Assembly (NCBI GenBank): GCA_028564705.1
Contig: JAPXFQ010002620.1
Location: forward strand, 1,550,001-1,614,000
Source of the DNA: Apricaphanius iberus
Taxonomy: Eukaryota; Chordata; Actinopteri; Cyprinodontiformes; Aphaniidae
DNA: 64,000 nt
Direction of reading: 5' to 3'
Under the pieces are notes generated by a model. That model searched no databases. It was not told where the DNA came from and saw only the letters and a program-made list of their open reading frames with translations. The translations under genes and the position numbers were made by a program. Below are positions 41,662-53,372 of this stretch, piece after piece (positions within the stretch are counted from its first letter, which is position 1; every line of letters begins with the position of its first letter).

Positions 41662-42440
41662 AGCTGCATTCAGACCGCATCCGTTGGATACGTCGAGCAA
41701 CGCATCCAACGGATGAAGTTTGACGTATGTACTTTTTGGCTTCCATAGCCTGCTTCTGAAAAACAACGTATGGGCGGGGCTTCCTCTGTTGCCGCACGTT
41801 TTGCACTATGGTGGATTGTAACGAGAGAGTGGCTTGGCTTTATTAGCTATATAAAGTTAGACAACGTTGACATCGGGTGCATCAGCGCCCATTATTCAGA
41901 TGTGTTCTGAGTTTGGGGAGTTTAACCATTTGCTCCAGGAGCTGCGTATGGATGAGGTTCGCTTTCAGTGCTACTTCCGTCTGTCCCGCACCTAATTTTA
42001 TGACCTCCTGGGCTGCATCGGAGCTTAAATCTCCTACCGGGACATCAACTACAGGTTCTCTGTTCCTCTTTAGGAGCGCCTGTCCATCTGACTTCAGTAA
42101 GTGTTATTTATGATTTTTTAAATCTGCGTTTGTTGAAAATGTTTTCACTGGGCCCGCGCTTCATTGAAGATACGGCGTATAGTGACATAACTACAGTGAG
42201 ACACTCTGATTGGTTACCGCACTGCATTAACTGCGTTGGATCCGTCAAAAGTTCAGCTTTCTGAACTCCTGTAACGCATGCGTTGGTACGTTGCCGTATG
42301 AAACGCAAGCGTAGTTGACGGAGCCAACGTACTCAACGCAACGCAGAGCCCTTGACGGACCTCTGACGTACTACACCATAGACTTTACATGTAATCTTGC
42401 CGCAGCTAACGCAGACCAAATGTGCGGTGTGAATGCAGCT
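41662..42440 (+). mobile_element. PIF-Harbinger element with transposase fragment
   Basis: The element is 779 bp. The left end is AGCTGCATTCAGACCGCATC. The right end on the other strand is AGCTGCATTCACACCGCACA, an 18 of 20 match. TTG flanks both sides (41659-41661 and 42441-42443). A plus-strand frame with four stops reads FGEFNHLLQELRMDEVRFQC then YFRLSRT, FYDLLGCIGA and YRDINYRF, the N-terminal region of Harbinger transposase. It is internally deleted. It lies inside the DIRS-like element. Confidence 0.85.
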
Positions 42441-42909
42441 TTGGAGGTGAGTGGTGTTGTGGATATTTTCTTAAACAAAGGGATGAGAGAGAATTCCTTC
42501 AGTAGTTTTATGAGGTTTTAATTACAGACGTGTTGATCAAACAAGGAGGACAGCATTACACAAAACATATGCATACTGACCTGCCTTACAACATCTGACA
42601 CAGACTTACATAGATTCAGTAATCCTAAAAGCTATCAACATTACATTAGGTGCATTTCTTAAAGATAAGAAACTAAGACTTGTGGGCGTCAGCTGGCTCG
42701 AAAGAGAAGGCATCATCTTGCTTATGTCAAAGTGCCCTTAGATATCTGAGGGTTTCTATGCCAATCCGAGATGTAGCAACAGAAATCAACACAATTGACC
42801 AGACCTATAATCATACAGTTTCATATTATCAAATTGGTAACCATATAATTAAGAAGAGCACACAGAAACTATCAGTATTTAAGTATACACAGAGCAGATT
42901 ACTCTTAAC

Positions 42910-42988
42910 CATAGATCACCAACATGGTGCCCGCGGACACCAAGGTGCTCTCAGGGATACTCAGTATCCAAAAGGTTGGTGACCCCTG
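42910..42988. mobile_element. 79-bp hAT MITE, perfect 8-bp duplication
   Basis: The left end is CATAGATCACCAACATGG. The right end on the other strand is CAGGGGTCACCAACCTTTTG. The exact 8-mer CTCTTAAC flanks it (42902-42909 and 42989-42996). It is hardly longer than its two ends. It lies inside the DIRS-like element. Confidence 0.85.
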
Positions 42989-43356
42989 CTCTTAACAGTA
43001 AATATTTCCATTGCAGTGGTAAACGATGTGCAGCAGTGGGTCATTCTGTACCTTTCAATAACATAGATATGTGGCTACGGTTTATTGTTTGATATGGTCT
43101 ACCTGTTGCCAGCTTGATGAAGAAGCTGATCCCTGACAGATAAGATTTGGTGGTAGCTACGCAGATTTTTTGGATTGAATGGGAGTGAGAGATTAACTGG
43201 CAGATAGACAGGGGATATAGTGAGGGGAAAGACCATACGTTACATGAAAGGCCTTGAATGCATCCCAGCCAGACAGGTAAACAGAGGGGATACTGGGTGA
43301 GAGACTGTCAAGGACAGAGTTCTGAGATACAGTGGTGAGGTCGTGGAGCTAAGGAG

Positions 43357-44910
43357 TTAATTGAAGATTTTGGCTGAAAAACGATTAAGTGGAATTGGGT
43401 TGAGGTCTGCAGCGGTAGCCAAGGATCTGAATTTCTGAAAAGAGAAATGAGAGAGAGAATAAGCAATGCAGTTTAGGTGACCAGGGACATAAGCTCCAAG
43501 GATTATGAACTGATGTTGGGGTGATAAGAGAGTGAGTATGCGGATGAACTGTATGAAAGTGGGGGAATGAGAGTGACCTTTATCAATAATGTCTACGACA
43601 GCTGAATTATCTGAGTGGATGAGGTTTGAGTTCCGCAACCATTCGTGTCCCCTAAAATGGGCCACAATTACAATAGGGTAAAGCTCATGGACAGCAGAGG
43701 AAGGGAGGGCAGACTGGGACTGAAGGGAGTTGAACTCCAAGGGCCAGCCTGAAGCGAACCACCTTCCTTGGTAGTATCCCCCAAAAACAAAGGAGGGAGC
43801 AGCATCAGTTTAGAGCTCAATATCGTCAGGGAGGGAGACGAAATTGCTATAAAAGAAAGAAATACCATTCCAGAAGGAGAGGAAATCACGCCAGAGCTGC
43901 ATCTCCATATAACAGGGTTTGGTGAGGACGAGCCGATTGTGGAGGCATGGAACGCTGGCGACAGTGGACAGAAGGTAGGACACGAAGGACCGACTCTGGG
44001 GAATGATGCGGATGTCAAAGTTAAGATGACCCAAGAGTGATAGCAGCTGCTGCTTAGAGCACGTATCTGTCAAGAGGAAGTTAGAGAGGTTCAGGGAGAT
44101 CCAATAGACCTTCTCGAGCGGTAGAGAACCCCGGACAGAGGAGGTGTCCAAGCTAATGCCCAGGCATACCAGACAATTAAGAGCCCCCCCTGTTTTCTAG
44201 ATGGAAACTCCTATGTCTAAGAAGGCCTTGGTGAGGGCAGGAAGCCCCGAACGGGGCTGAGAAGAAGCGGGGCTAATGACCAAGAAGTCATCTAAGAGGT
44301 GAAGGATGTATGGCATACGGTAGGTATCAAGCAGTACCCAGCACAGGGCCTCGGAGAGAGAATCAAAGATCCTGTGACTGCTCTTGCAGGCAACAGTAAG
44401 CCGGACCCAAACGTAGTAGGCCCCCTTCCAAAAGACACAGAAAAAACACCAAAAGTCTGGGCGAAGGGGGAGGACCTTGAAGGCACTGGTAATGTCTGCT
44501 TTGGCTAGTCAGGTGCCCTGATCCACCAGGTGGATAAGGCTGATGGCGTGGTCGATAGTGGCGTATTGCATGGGGAAATCGGGGAAGGGGATAAGGCTAT
44601 TGATACTGGCCACAGGAGAACCATTAGGTGCCGACAGATTCTTACCAGAATACTTGCGAGTGGTGACGCCCAAGGGGAAGACCGGTAAAGGATGTCGTCT
44701 GAAAGGGCCCCTCCTCAACCTTCTTGTGGAGGAGAGAATCGACCACTTCGGGCTCCAAGAGGGCGGACCGCAGGATGGTGCAACAGGCAGAACTTTTTGG
44801 GAGGACCTCTGCCAGGGTGGAACCAGTAGGTGAACCCCAGGACCAAAAAGTCTATGAACTCCCTATCGAGGTGGCCGGCTAGAGCGGCGACGAAGACCCT
44901 CAACTTGATG
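43357..44910 (-). pseudogene. DIRS-like reverse transcriptase and RNase H
   Basis: Minus-strand frames in order: DFPMQYATIDHAISLIHLVD, then AKADITSAFKVLPLRP (catalytic Asp), YILHLLDDFLVISPASS (the LDD catalytic motif in its DIRS form), SLLGHLNFDIRIIPQSRSFV (connection), and the RNase H part HSDNSAVVDIIDKGHSHSPT and AYVPGHLNCIAYSLSHFSFQ. Several frame changes occur. The catalytic residues visible are intact, so decay is mainly by frameshift and insertion. Confidence 0.82.
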
Positions 44911-44979
44911 GGTGTGTCGAGGTGCCCGCCTAGTCAGTCAGGCAGCGGGGTGGAGTTGTGGGGTCAGGAGGCCCTAGAG

Positions 44980-45202
44980 CAGGGATCCTCAAGTCCAGGC
45001 CTCAAGGGCCGATGTCCTACCGGTTTTAGAGGTGTCTCTGCTCCAACACAGCTGATTCAAATTCTCTTACTTCCTCCTCAGCATTGCAAAGTTCTGCAGA
45101 GGCCTGCTAACAAGCCATTATTTGATTCTGGTGTGTTGAACCAGGGAAAGAACTAAAACCTGCAGGATACAGGCCCTCAAGGCCTGGAGGTGGGGATCCC
45201 TG
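44980..45202. mobile_element. 223-bp hAT MITE
   Basis: The left end is CAGGGATCCTCAAGTCCAGG. The right end on the other strand is CAGGGATCCCCACCTCCAGG. Flanks are CCCTAGAG (44972-44979) and ACCTAGAG (45203-45210), 7 of 8. GGCCTCAAGGGCC and GGCCCTCAAGGCC lie just inside the ends. It is inserted in the DIRS-like element. Confidence 0.85.
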
Positions 45203-45551
45203 ACCTAGAGTGAGCCCTCCAACAGAAAGAACCGGAATATAGAAACCTGCAGCTGGAAGAGAAGCAGCCCTGCCCATTAAAGTTATTGCAGATCATCCAG
45301 CCCCCTTGATAAAGCAGAGGCTGGCTGTGCCTATCGACGCCGGGGTGCTGGAAACTGTGCCTGAGGGCTGAAGGTAAAGAGCTCGGTCAATGTAATTACC
45401 ATGGAGGATATGATGACATAGCGCCGGAGAGACCGGGAAAGGACGGTGGATGGAGGAAGGAGGCCAAAGGGGGTGGATGGCTATGGAAAGAGAATAGGGA
45501 TTCGACCTGGAAGCGAAAGGAGGAGGGCTGGGAGAGGTAGGGGAAGATTAA

Positions 45552-46920
45552 CTTAAAAAATAACTAATTACAATAAAAAGCAAGAGTGCAGATAAAATAC
45601 TTTCAATTGTTATATGCACGGGTAAAAAGAACGTTTTTCGGCATGAATTTAAACATTGTTAGAGTTGAGGCTTGTCTCACATCCTCATGAGGACTGTTCC
45701 AGATTTTAGCTGCCTGAAACTGAAACGCAGCTTCACCATGTTTATTGTTGACTCTGGGAACCACCAGGAGACCCCTCCCTGAAGTTCTCAGGGCCCGAGA
45801 TGGTTCATATGTCTCTAACATATCATAGATGTACTTTGGTGCCAAACCATGAAAAGACTTGTACACAAGCAGAGCTGTGACAGGAAGCTAGTGCAGAGAC
45901 TGGAGCACTGGACTAATATGGTCATATTTCCTGGTTCTTGTCAGGACTCGAGCAGCAGCGTTCTGGATGTACTGCAACTGTCTAACAGCTCGTTTAGAGA
46001 GGCCAGTGAGCAGGCCGTTACATTAGTCTAACCTGCTGGAGACAAATGCATGGATAAGTCTCTCTAGGTCTGGTTTCGACACTATTCCTCTGATCTTAGC
46101 AATGTTTTTCAGATGGTAAAAAGCTGTTGATGTTATTGCTTTGATGTGGCTGTTTAAGTTCAGGTCCGGATCCATGATTTCCCCTACATTTCTAACCTGA
46201 TTTTTTGGTTGAAGACAAAGAGACTCAAGATGACTGATAACACTTTCTCTTCGTGTCTGTGGGCTAAAAACAATCATCTCAGTTTTGTCTGAGTTTAACT
46301 GGTGAAAGTTGTTTTGCATCCACACACTGATCTGTTCAATACAGTGACAGAGTGTATCTATAGGCCCATGTTCACTTGCTGTCAGTGACACGTAGATCTG
46401 AGTGTCATCTGCGTAGTTATGGTAAGACACATTATTGCTGTTAATTAGCTGACCCAAAGAAGCATGTACAAGTTGAATAAAAGTGGTCCCAAGATTGACC
46501 CCTGGGGGACTCCACAGGTCACGGGAATTTTGTCTGAGACACAGTTGCCAATTTCGACAAAGAATGTGCTGTCCTCGAGATAGGACTTGAACCAGTTTAG
46601 ATCAGTACCAGAGAATCCCACCCAGTTTTCTAACCTGTGAAGTAAGATCCCATGGTCCACTGTGTCAAAGCCAGCGCTCAGGTCTAGCAGAACTAAAACT
46701 GAGACTTTGCTTGCGTTGGTATTCATGCGGATATCATTTGTCACCTTGTTCAGAGATGTCTCAGTGCTGTGGTGGGGCCTAAAGCCTGACTGTAAAGTAT
46801 CAAACACATTGTTAGACAGGAGAAAGTAAGTGAGCTGTTGATATACTACTTTCTCTAGGACTTTTCCTAAGAATGGTAGGTTTGATATGGGCCGGTAGTT
46901 GCTCAGTTTTGTGGCAGCCG
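45552..46920 (-). mobile_element. L2-type LINE inserted in the DIRS-like element
   Basis: A 5'-truncated LINE. In order: [60 protein letters not shown] (motif A), [17 protein letters not shown] (motif B), YHNYADDTQIYVS (catalytic YADD), HLKNIAKIRGIVSKPDLERL and the C-terminal YKSFHGLAPKYIYDMLETYE. Frames change near 46450 and between 46023 and 45866. Exact ends are uncertain because no clear duplication was found. Confidence 0.82.
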
Positions 46921-47100
46921 GACACAGTGGGAAATTTGGTGGACCACGGGCTGGAGGCATGCCCCAACAGATGCATGGTCACAGAGGAGGAACTCCTCGT
47001 CCGACTTGGACAGATCGATGCCAAGCATCAATATATCCATGCAAGGAACGACGAATGCTGAAACATCAGTACAGAAGAACAGAAGTCCCAATTGATTGCG

Positions 47101-47302
47101 TGAAGACGAATGAGACAGACGAGGGATGAGAGGCAGGCAAAGTTTATATGTGTCTTGAGGCATGATTAGAGACATGAAGGAGGCCCAAGGTGCTGGATGA
47201 GTCAAGTTAGGACTGATTGGGAAGTACAAAGTGGGTTTGAGGCATGGTCCTGCTCCTGAACCTAAGTTGACATGATAACTCAATTTCACTTGCAAGGACC
47301 AC
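47101..47302 (-). repeat. DIRS-like border direct repeat, 5' copy
   Basis: Direct copy of 40744-40946, abutting the Tc1 relic at 47303 with no spacer. Confidence 0.8.
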
Positions 47303-48434
47303 GCAAGAGATGCTCTGATTGTGGTCTTCAGATCATCTGAATTTTTGGGTCTGGTGTATTCAATTTTCCTCTTCACAATACCCTATAGTTTAGCTTTGGC
47401 CATAGCTTTGGCAGTGTATGCAGATGGCAAGTCCTGTTGGAAAATCAAATCTGCATCTCCACAAAGTTAGTGCTCTAACACTTCCTGGAAGATGACTGCT
47501 TTGACCTTTGACCTCAGAAAGCACTATGGACCAAACCCAGCAGATGATATGGCACCCCAAACCACAGTGGACTGCAGAAATCTTACACTGGACCTTAAGT
47601 AACGTGGATTATGTGCCTTCTTCCTCCAGACTCTGGAATCTTGATTTCTAAAGGAAATGCTAAATTTACTTTAATCAGAGAACATAACTTTGGACCACTC
47701 AGCAGCAGTCCAGTTCATTTGATCTTTATCCAGGCCAGACCCTTCTGACGCTGTCTCTTGTTCAAGAGTGGCTTGACACAAGGAATGCGATAGCTGAAAC
47801 GCATGTCTTGCTGATGTCTGTGCGTGGTGGTTCTTGAAGCATTGACTCCAGCAGCAGTCCACTCTTTGAGAATCTCTCCAACATTTTTGAATGGGTGCTG
47901 TTTCACAATTCTCTCCAGGGTGCAGTTATCTTTGGTGCTTGTACACTTGTTTCTACCATATATTTTCCTTTCCTTCACCTCTCCATTAATGTGCTTATTG
48001 GATACAGAGCTCTGTGAACAGCCAGATTATTTAGCAATGACCTTTTTGTCTTGCTCTTCTTCTGCAAGGTGTCATTGTCGTCTTTTGGACAACTGTTAAG
48101 TCTGCGGTCTTCCCCATGATTGTGTAGCCTACAGAAAGAGACTGAGAGACCATTTAAAGGCTTTTGCAGGTGTTTTTAGTAAACTAACTGATTAGAGTAT
48201 AGCACCAGATGTCGTCAATGTTGAACATTTTCACAATATTCAAATTTTCTGGGATACTGAATTTAGGACTTTCATTAGTTCTCGCTTATAATCATCTAAA
48301 TTAAGAGAATCAAAAATTTGAAATATCAGTTTTTGTGTAATCAATGTATCTAACAAGGAAGTTTCACTTTTTGAATGGAATTACTGAAAATGTTTACCTT
48401 TTTCATGCTATTCTAATTTTATGACCAGCACCTG
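47303..48434 (-). mobile_element. Tc1-like transposon, left end lost
   Basis: On the minus strand the right end is TACAGGTGCTGGTCATAAAA, a Tc1 terminus with a TA at the border. Transposase pieces follow: TLERIVKQHPFKNVGEILKE, WTAAGVNASRTTTHRHQQDM, KPLLNKRQRQKGLAWIKIKM, NWTAAEWSKVMFSDES (catalytic Asp region), then VWRKKAHNP and IVKRKIEYTRPKNSDDLKTT. Several stops and a deletion near the FQQDLAPAHTA region make it inactive. The last part of the element, including the other terminus, is missing where the DIRS-like repeat begins. Confidence 0.85.
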
Positions 48435-51400
48435 TATTTTTAACTTTAGATTTCTTACTCTTGTTATGCATTTTCTCTTTGCAGCAGAATTTTTGTCTTT
48501 TGATGTGAAGCAGTTTGGTTACCTTGGCTGAGAAAAGCGCTATAGGTAAACATTGGTTAATTGATTGAAATAAAACTGTTTTCCGTACCTGCTGTGGAAT
48601 TGCTTTCTCCGCCCCTCGGTTTCCATAGTTACACGTTAAAACGCCCCATATTAGCCGTCTTAAGTCATGCAGAATATTCTCTAGGCACTTTGCATTGACC
48701 GTTTATGGCAGAAAGTATGTGATGTGAAAATACCTAAGTAAAAAAAAAGTCTGATTTATAAAGCGGAAATGGCGTGCAGCTGTGCGTACTCCAAGTTTGA
48801 TGGATCAGAAACCTACTAGGCGTGAATAAATAAAAAATGCTGAGCTTAGGTACGGTTTTAGTAAGGCTTCTACATAAAGTTTTGTAAATGAGGCCCCAGA
48901 TCTATAAACTCCATTTGGACGAGCACAGGAGCTCTGCCCATGTCCAAAGCGCATGGTTACAAAATAATGAACTCCTGTGAACTTATAACAGAGCATACAT
49001 ACATGCCTGCCTCATGGCTCGTTGGTAGAACCTGATGGTCCACCAAATACAACAGTCTTCCACGCAGCTGTCCCCAGTTCAGTTCTAAGCTTTGGCCCAT
49101 TTACTGTATGTCTTCTCCTTCTCTCTCAGCCTTATGCCTTATTTCTGTTCAGCTACTGCTGGATAAAGGGCATTCTCTGCTGTATTATGAATTAGAGGGT
49201 AATAAATCCATAAGGCAGCCTTGCTGTTGTATTAGAGCTGATAAATGCTAATTTGGTCTCACTGCAGGAGCTGCCTGTTGCATTGATCCAAACACACACA
49301 GCCTACTCCATAGAAGCACTGAAGTGAAAAGTGGTGAGTTGACTGCATCAATTAGGTTCCATTAGATCGACTCCCACCAGCTGACCACATGGAGTGTTTT
49401 TGAGGCTTTCTGATCCTTCTGTTTCTCAGCAGGTGATTCATCTTATGTGGTTATTTTGTTTCTGGCAGTGCTCACTGGTGTTCATCACATTCACAGTGGT
49501 AGATTTACTAGCATCTGGGACATGGATTTAACAATTCCTGCTTTGTAAAATAGCTTTAAACAGTAGTCCTTCCTACTCCCTGATAGGTCTATGTTCATCT
49601 CGCCATCATGACATGAGTCCTCCAACTTGTGCCCCTACAGCTGTATTTATTGTATCAGGTCAACTTATTGTCTGCTGGTAGTTATAAAAGCAAACAGGAA
49701 GTGTGTCACAGTGGTATTAATGGATAGTTTAGCATTCAGAATGTCTCTAGTTTTGTTTGTTAAGTCATTTTGGCCTGTGAAATGCATGGTGGACCAGTTT
49801 TTAGCACTGTTACCTGGGTTCAAATCTTGGCCATTCACTGTATTTAGTTAGCATCTTCTCCCCGAGTTTACTCTTACTACCTTCAATTAAAACACAATGG
49901 TTTCATTAATTTTCCTCTGTAAATCACCCTTATCTTGGAGAGTGTTAAAATGGTTGCCTGTCCTTGCTGGTCTCGTAATTAACTTGTGACCTCCCTGCCT
50001 CTCGCTCAATGACTGCTGGAGAGACACAACAGACTCACTGCATGGATCATGAGAATATAGAAATTCTTGGATGGATGAATCTTGGCCCACCCTGACCTTC
50101 ACACCTGTATTCTCAAGGACAACAAAATTATAGTTTTTTTGGTTTTTTTACTCCTTTTAGCTTTTTCTACAAGACAGTGAGTAGTCAAAGGAAGAGGGTC
50201 TCTCTCCAACTTATTAATAATTCTCTACCTCTATGATTATGTGCACTGAAGAAATAAACATCCTCTCTATCTATTATTCAGAATGTAAGCCTAACTGACT
50301 CATTCATATTCATGACCATTTTTGCATCCTCTGCAGTAGGTATCAAAGTTTTTTTTAGGGTTTACTATGATAAAATCTGGTCGCACATCCATGATGAGAA
50401 TCTCCTGTCACATCATATCTCAAAGGTAAACTTTTTTGGATGATTAAATGTTAGAAAGAGCTGAACTTCTCTTGTAAAGTGCCTAGAGGTGACATCTGTT
50501 GTGAATTGGAACTATATAAATAAACCGAATTGAACAAGTTCAATAACAATACTCCGGTCATCATGTAAGATGTTCAAATATTTCTACAATATCTCCACAG
50601 TAGCAGCAGCCTTGCCAAATTGGGATAGTAAGACCTGAATGATCAAACCAACACCAAGCATTTTACCCTTCTGTTATTGTCCAGTTTTGGTGAGTCTATG
50701 CAAACTGCAACCCCAAGTTTTCTATTCTTACCTAAAAAGATTGGTACCTGCTGAGGTCTTCTGCTGCTGTAGCCCATCTGCCTCAAGCTTCAAGATGTTG
50801 TGATTTCAGAGATTATACTTCTGTATTTTTTTGTATTTTTGGTTCAGATGCAACACTGCCACTTATTTCCAAACTGATACAATACCATCTTGCATCTGAG
50901 TAAATGTTGATACCCTGTACAAACGCCGATACTTCTACCATACACAAAAATGCAATGATCTGGAAGACATCTTTATGTTTTTCTCTGCTTGTTACAAGAA
51001 ATGATGGTGAATTAGATTATATATATTCATAAGAATGAACACAAAAACAAAAATCAAGTGTAAAATAAAATTTTTATTTGAAATTATTGCACAATTTCCA
51101 CATTTTACGAGTACATTGGAATTATATTGGCCCCGAATGCCCATATCAGTGCATCCCTAATATATTTGTTGTGAATCGACACTACATAAATGAACCCATC
51201 TTCTCTGACCTAAACAAGGCCGATTCAGCTTCATAGTTGCTGCTTGCAGATTATTATGTCCCTCTTTTTTAGACCATTCTCTGTAGAACTGGGTTAGTGT
51301 TGAAAATCCCAGACAACATTATCAGTTTCTGAAATACCCAAACCTGGAACCAACCTTGTTAGACGTTACAACATTTGAAACTAGACAGTCCACGTTGTTG

Positions 51401-51620
51401 TCAAAGCCAATTAAATACAAGTTCTTCTTTAGCTGGCTTTAAACTTCAATAAGTTGTCTTCACCTTGACTAGATGAGAGTAGTTTTGTGGTTGGTATGAC
51501 CAAAGCACCACATTAGTTCAGTCCACTTACTATTTAACAAGCAATTTATCAGGTGTAGCTAAAAAAGTGGTCAAAGAGAGTAATGTACATTTCCCATGTT
51601 TATTGTTGCTTGCTTGCATT
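48435..51620. other. Gene-free repeat-rich stretch
   Basis: 48600-48897 ends on the minus strand with TCTGGGGCCTCATTTACAAAA, a transposon-end-like sequence. 49020-49110 and 49780-49870 carry tRNA-like boxes (TGGCTCGTTGGTAGAAC; GGTTCAAATCTTGG) of old SINEs. The rest shows no exon or RNA gene. Confidence 0.35.
50474..50535 (+). repeat. SINE/LINE 3' tail copy
   Basis: CTTGTAAAGTGCCTAGAGGT then GACATCTGTTGTGAATTGG and CTATATAAATAAACCGAATT is the plus-oriented version of the tail seen at 19885, 36400, 39655 and 53695. Confidence 0.65.
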
Positions 51621-51629
51621 AATGGATGG

Positions 51630-51645
51630 ATGGATGGATATTATC
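51630..51645. repeat. Short GGAT tandem repeat
   Basis: Four GGAT units. It may be the tail of a GGAT-tailed retroposon whose body is not recognisable. Confidence 0.5.
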
Positions 51646-51839
51646 TACGCTTTTTTTAAGTCAAAGGACATTGCTGCTAAATAATCTTACATGAAACAAT
51701 AATTAACTCAGTTTGATGCTATTTGTATTTAATATTCAAGGAGACATTTCAGTTTAAAACCAATGGTATTTGCTGTTCAGTTTGCACCCCTGCTGTTACA
51801 GTAAACTTCCCGAAGGTGGCACCAATGAGTACAGACTGC

Positions 51840-52110
51840 TATGTTATCCATCCATCCAGGTAGGCTGGTACTCCAGCGATTATTGGGCAGAAGGTGGGGT
51901 ACACCCTGAACAGGCCTGCAGTCCATCACAGAGGAACCCTGCACACATACACACACATCCATAAGGATATCTGAGAGTAACCAATAAACCCAAAAGTCCT
52001 GTTTTGGGACAGTGGGAGGAGCTGCAGCAGCCACGAGGAGAACATGCAGACTCCATGTAGAAAGACTCCAGGGCAGGATTCAGACTGGAACAACTAGACA
52101 CACTGCACTG
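51840..52110 (-). mobile_element. GGAT-tailed retroposon copy
   Basis: Starts ATCCATCCATCCAGG and contains GGTGGGGTACACCCTGAACAG, CAGTCCATCACAGAGG, GACAGTGGGAGGAGC and ACGAGGAGAACATGCAGACT, the same order as the copies near 9.8-10.2 kb. It is decayed and noncoding. Confidence 0.65.
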
Positions 52111-53300
52111 CCAGATATTTAATCTTAAAAATTAATCACAAATAAAAAATGAAATAATGCAAACCAAATACTGAATATTGGAACTTTTGTTTACTGGAAA
52201 AATTATTTCTTCCACTCAGACTCAGCTGGGCTGCTAGGAAACATGTGGACTCTTCCATTTGGTTATTTTGAAACGGTGCCGTTGCAATCATTTTACAACT
52301 CTAAAACAACATTATACATATAGCTGACAGCTTAGATAAACAATATGCCTACCTTCTGTTCTATAATTATATCTTCATCCGTTAAAGCAAAAAGCACACT
52401 TCATATTTTGAAAATAATAAATATTTAAAAGAAAGTAGTAGAAAATAGTGGAATTATGCTGCCACCATAAAAAACGATATTTGTAAACAATATCTGAATG
52501 GTCCTTGACAACTCGAAGTCTGTAGAACCTGCTTTGTGCTGTTTCAGGGGTCTTGGTTATATTTAGTTATGTTTTTATTCCGCTTTCCTTTACCTTGGAA
52601 AACATGGACTATGAAAACATATAGTTAACCTTGAACTGCCAGAGCTGAGAAATCAATTCAGGAGCATTATGTTATGATTCGCCAAACTCCTGCATGCTCC
52701 TGCATTGATTTCTCCGCTCTGACAGTAGACATGTTATCTGCATATTATGTTTGTATATTTATGTATTATGGCAATCAGGGACTTGTACATTCAAGCTTCC
52801 TCCTGTCACATCATTGTGCCCCTGGGCAAGGCACTCAATCCCAAATTGCCTACTAAATTCTGTATTGGTTTGGGAGTGTGAATGGGTGAAAGTGGTCTTA
52901 GTGTAGAACACCTTGATTGGTCAGTATGACAGGAAAAAAGCTAACTAAATTATTTCCATGTTTAATATACATATTGTTTAAATATGCAAAGTATTGTTCT
53001 TTTAATTAAATTTGGTTAAATACATTAAAAAACTTTTTGGTATGATAAACTAAGAAAAAGTGAAGAATCTATCATTTTACATTGGATTAATCAGGATATG
53101 AATCAGATCCATTTATTTGGTAACATGCATTGGATTATAAAATGGTAAACAGTTCTGAATTGACATCCCCAAAGAGTCAGAAAATGTGCTCCAATGATAT
53201 AGCTGACAATTCTAATTTTATGAAATATGAAATAAGTCTGTGCATAATTAATAACAAAATGAAACTAAGGATTTACTCAAAGGCAGGAAAAGGCAGCTGA
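52111..53300. other. bola2 downstream spacer
   Basis: AT-rich. 52800-52930 (CTGGGCAAGGCACTCAATCC then GTGTGAATGGGTGAAAG) is a decayed fish SINE-type repeat. No gene is evident. Confidence 0.4.
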
Positions 53301-53304
53301 CTGT

Positions 53305-53310
53305 TTTATT
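53305..53310 (-). terminator. Candidate bola2 polyadenylation signal
   Basis: TTTATT on the plus strand (AATAAA on the minus) lies about 63 nt beyond the bola2 stop codon. Confidence 0.5.
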
Positions 53311-53372
53311 GTATTTTCAGTGCATTTGTAAGAATACGACAAAAAAAAAAAAAAAAGTCTTCAGATTAGCCA

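Larger units (their letters stand above)
40744..47302 (-). mobile_element. DIRS-like tyrosine-recombinase retrotransposon, nested
   Basis: Read on the minus strand: a gag-like start, a reverse transcriptase with RNase H, then a tyrosine recombinase, which is the DIRS/Ngaro gene order. About 200 bp are repeated directly at both borders (40744-40946 and 47101-47302), sharing AGTCAAGTTAGGACTGATT and TGGTCCTGCTCCTGAA. Direct rather than inverted border repeats suggest the split-direct-repeat layout of PAT or Ngaro rather than classic DIRS1. The body is interrupted by a PIF-Harbinger fragment, two hAT MITEs and an L2 LINE. All frames are damaged. Confidence 0.75.

Noticed and set aside
41143..41766. 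207-codon minus-strand frame as a novel gene
   Set aside because: It is an out-of-frame reading of the tyrosine recombinase region that also runs into the PIF-Harbinger insertion. The neighbouring frame gives the real recombinase motifs.
43768..44833. Plus-strand frames of 69-96 codons
   Set aside because: They are antisense to the DIRS-like reverse transcriptase and show no domain.
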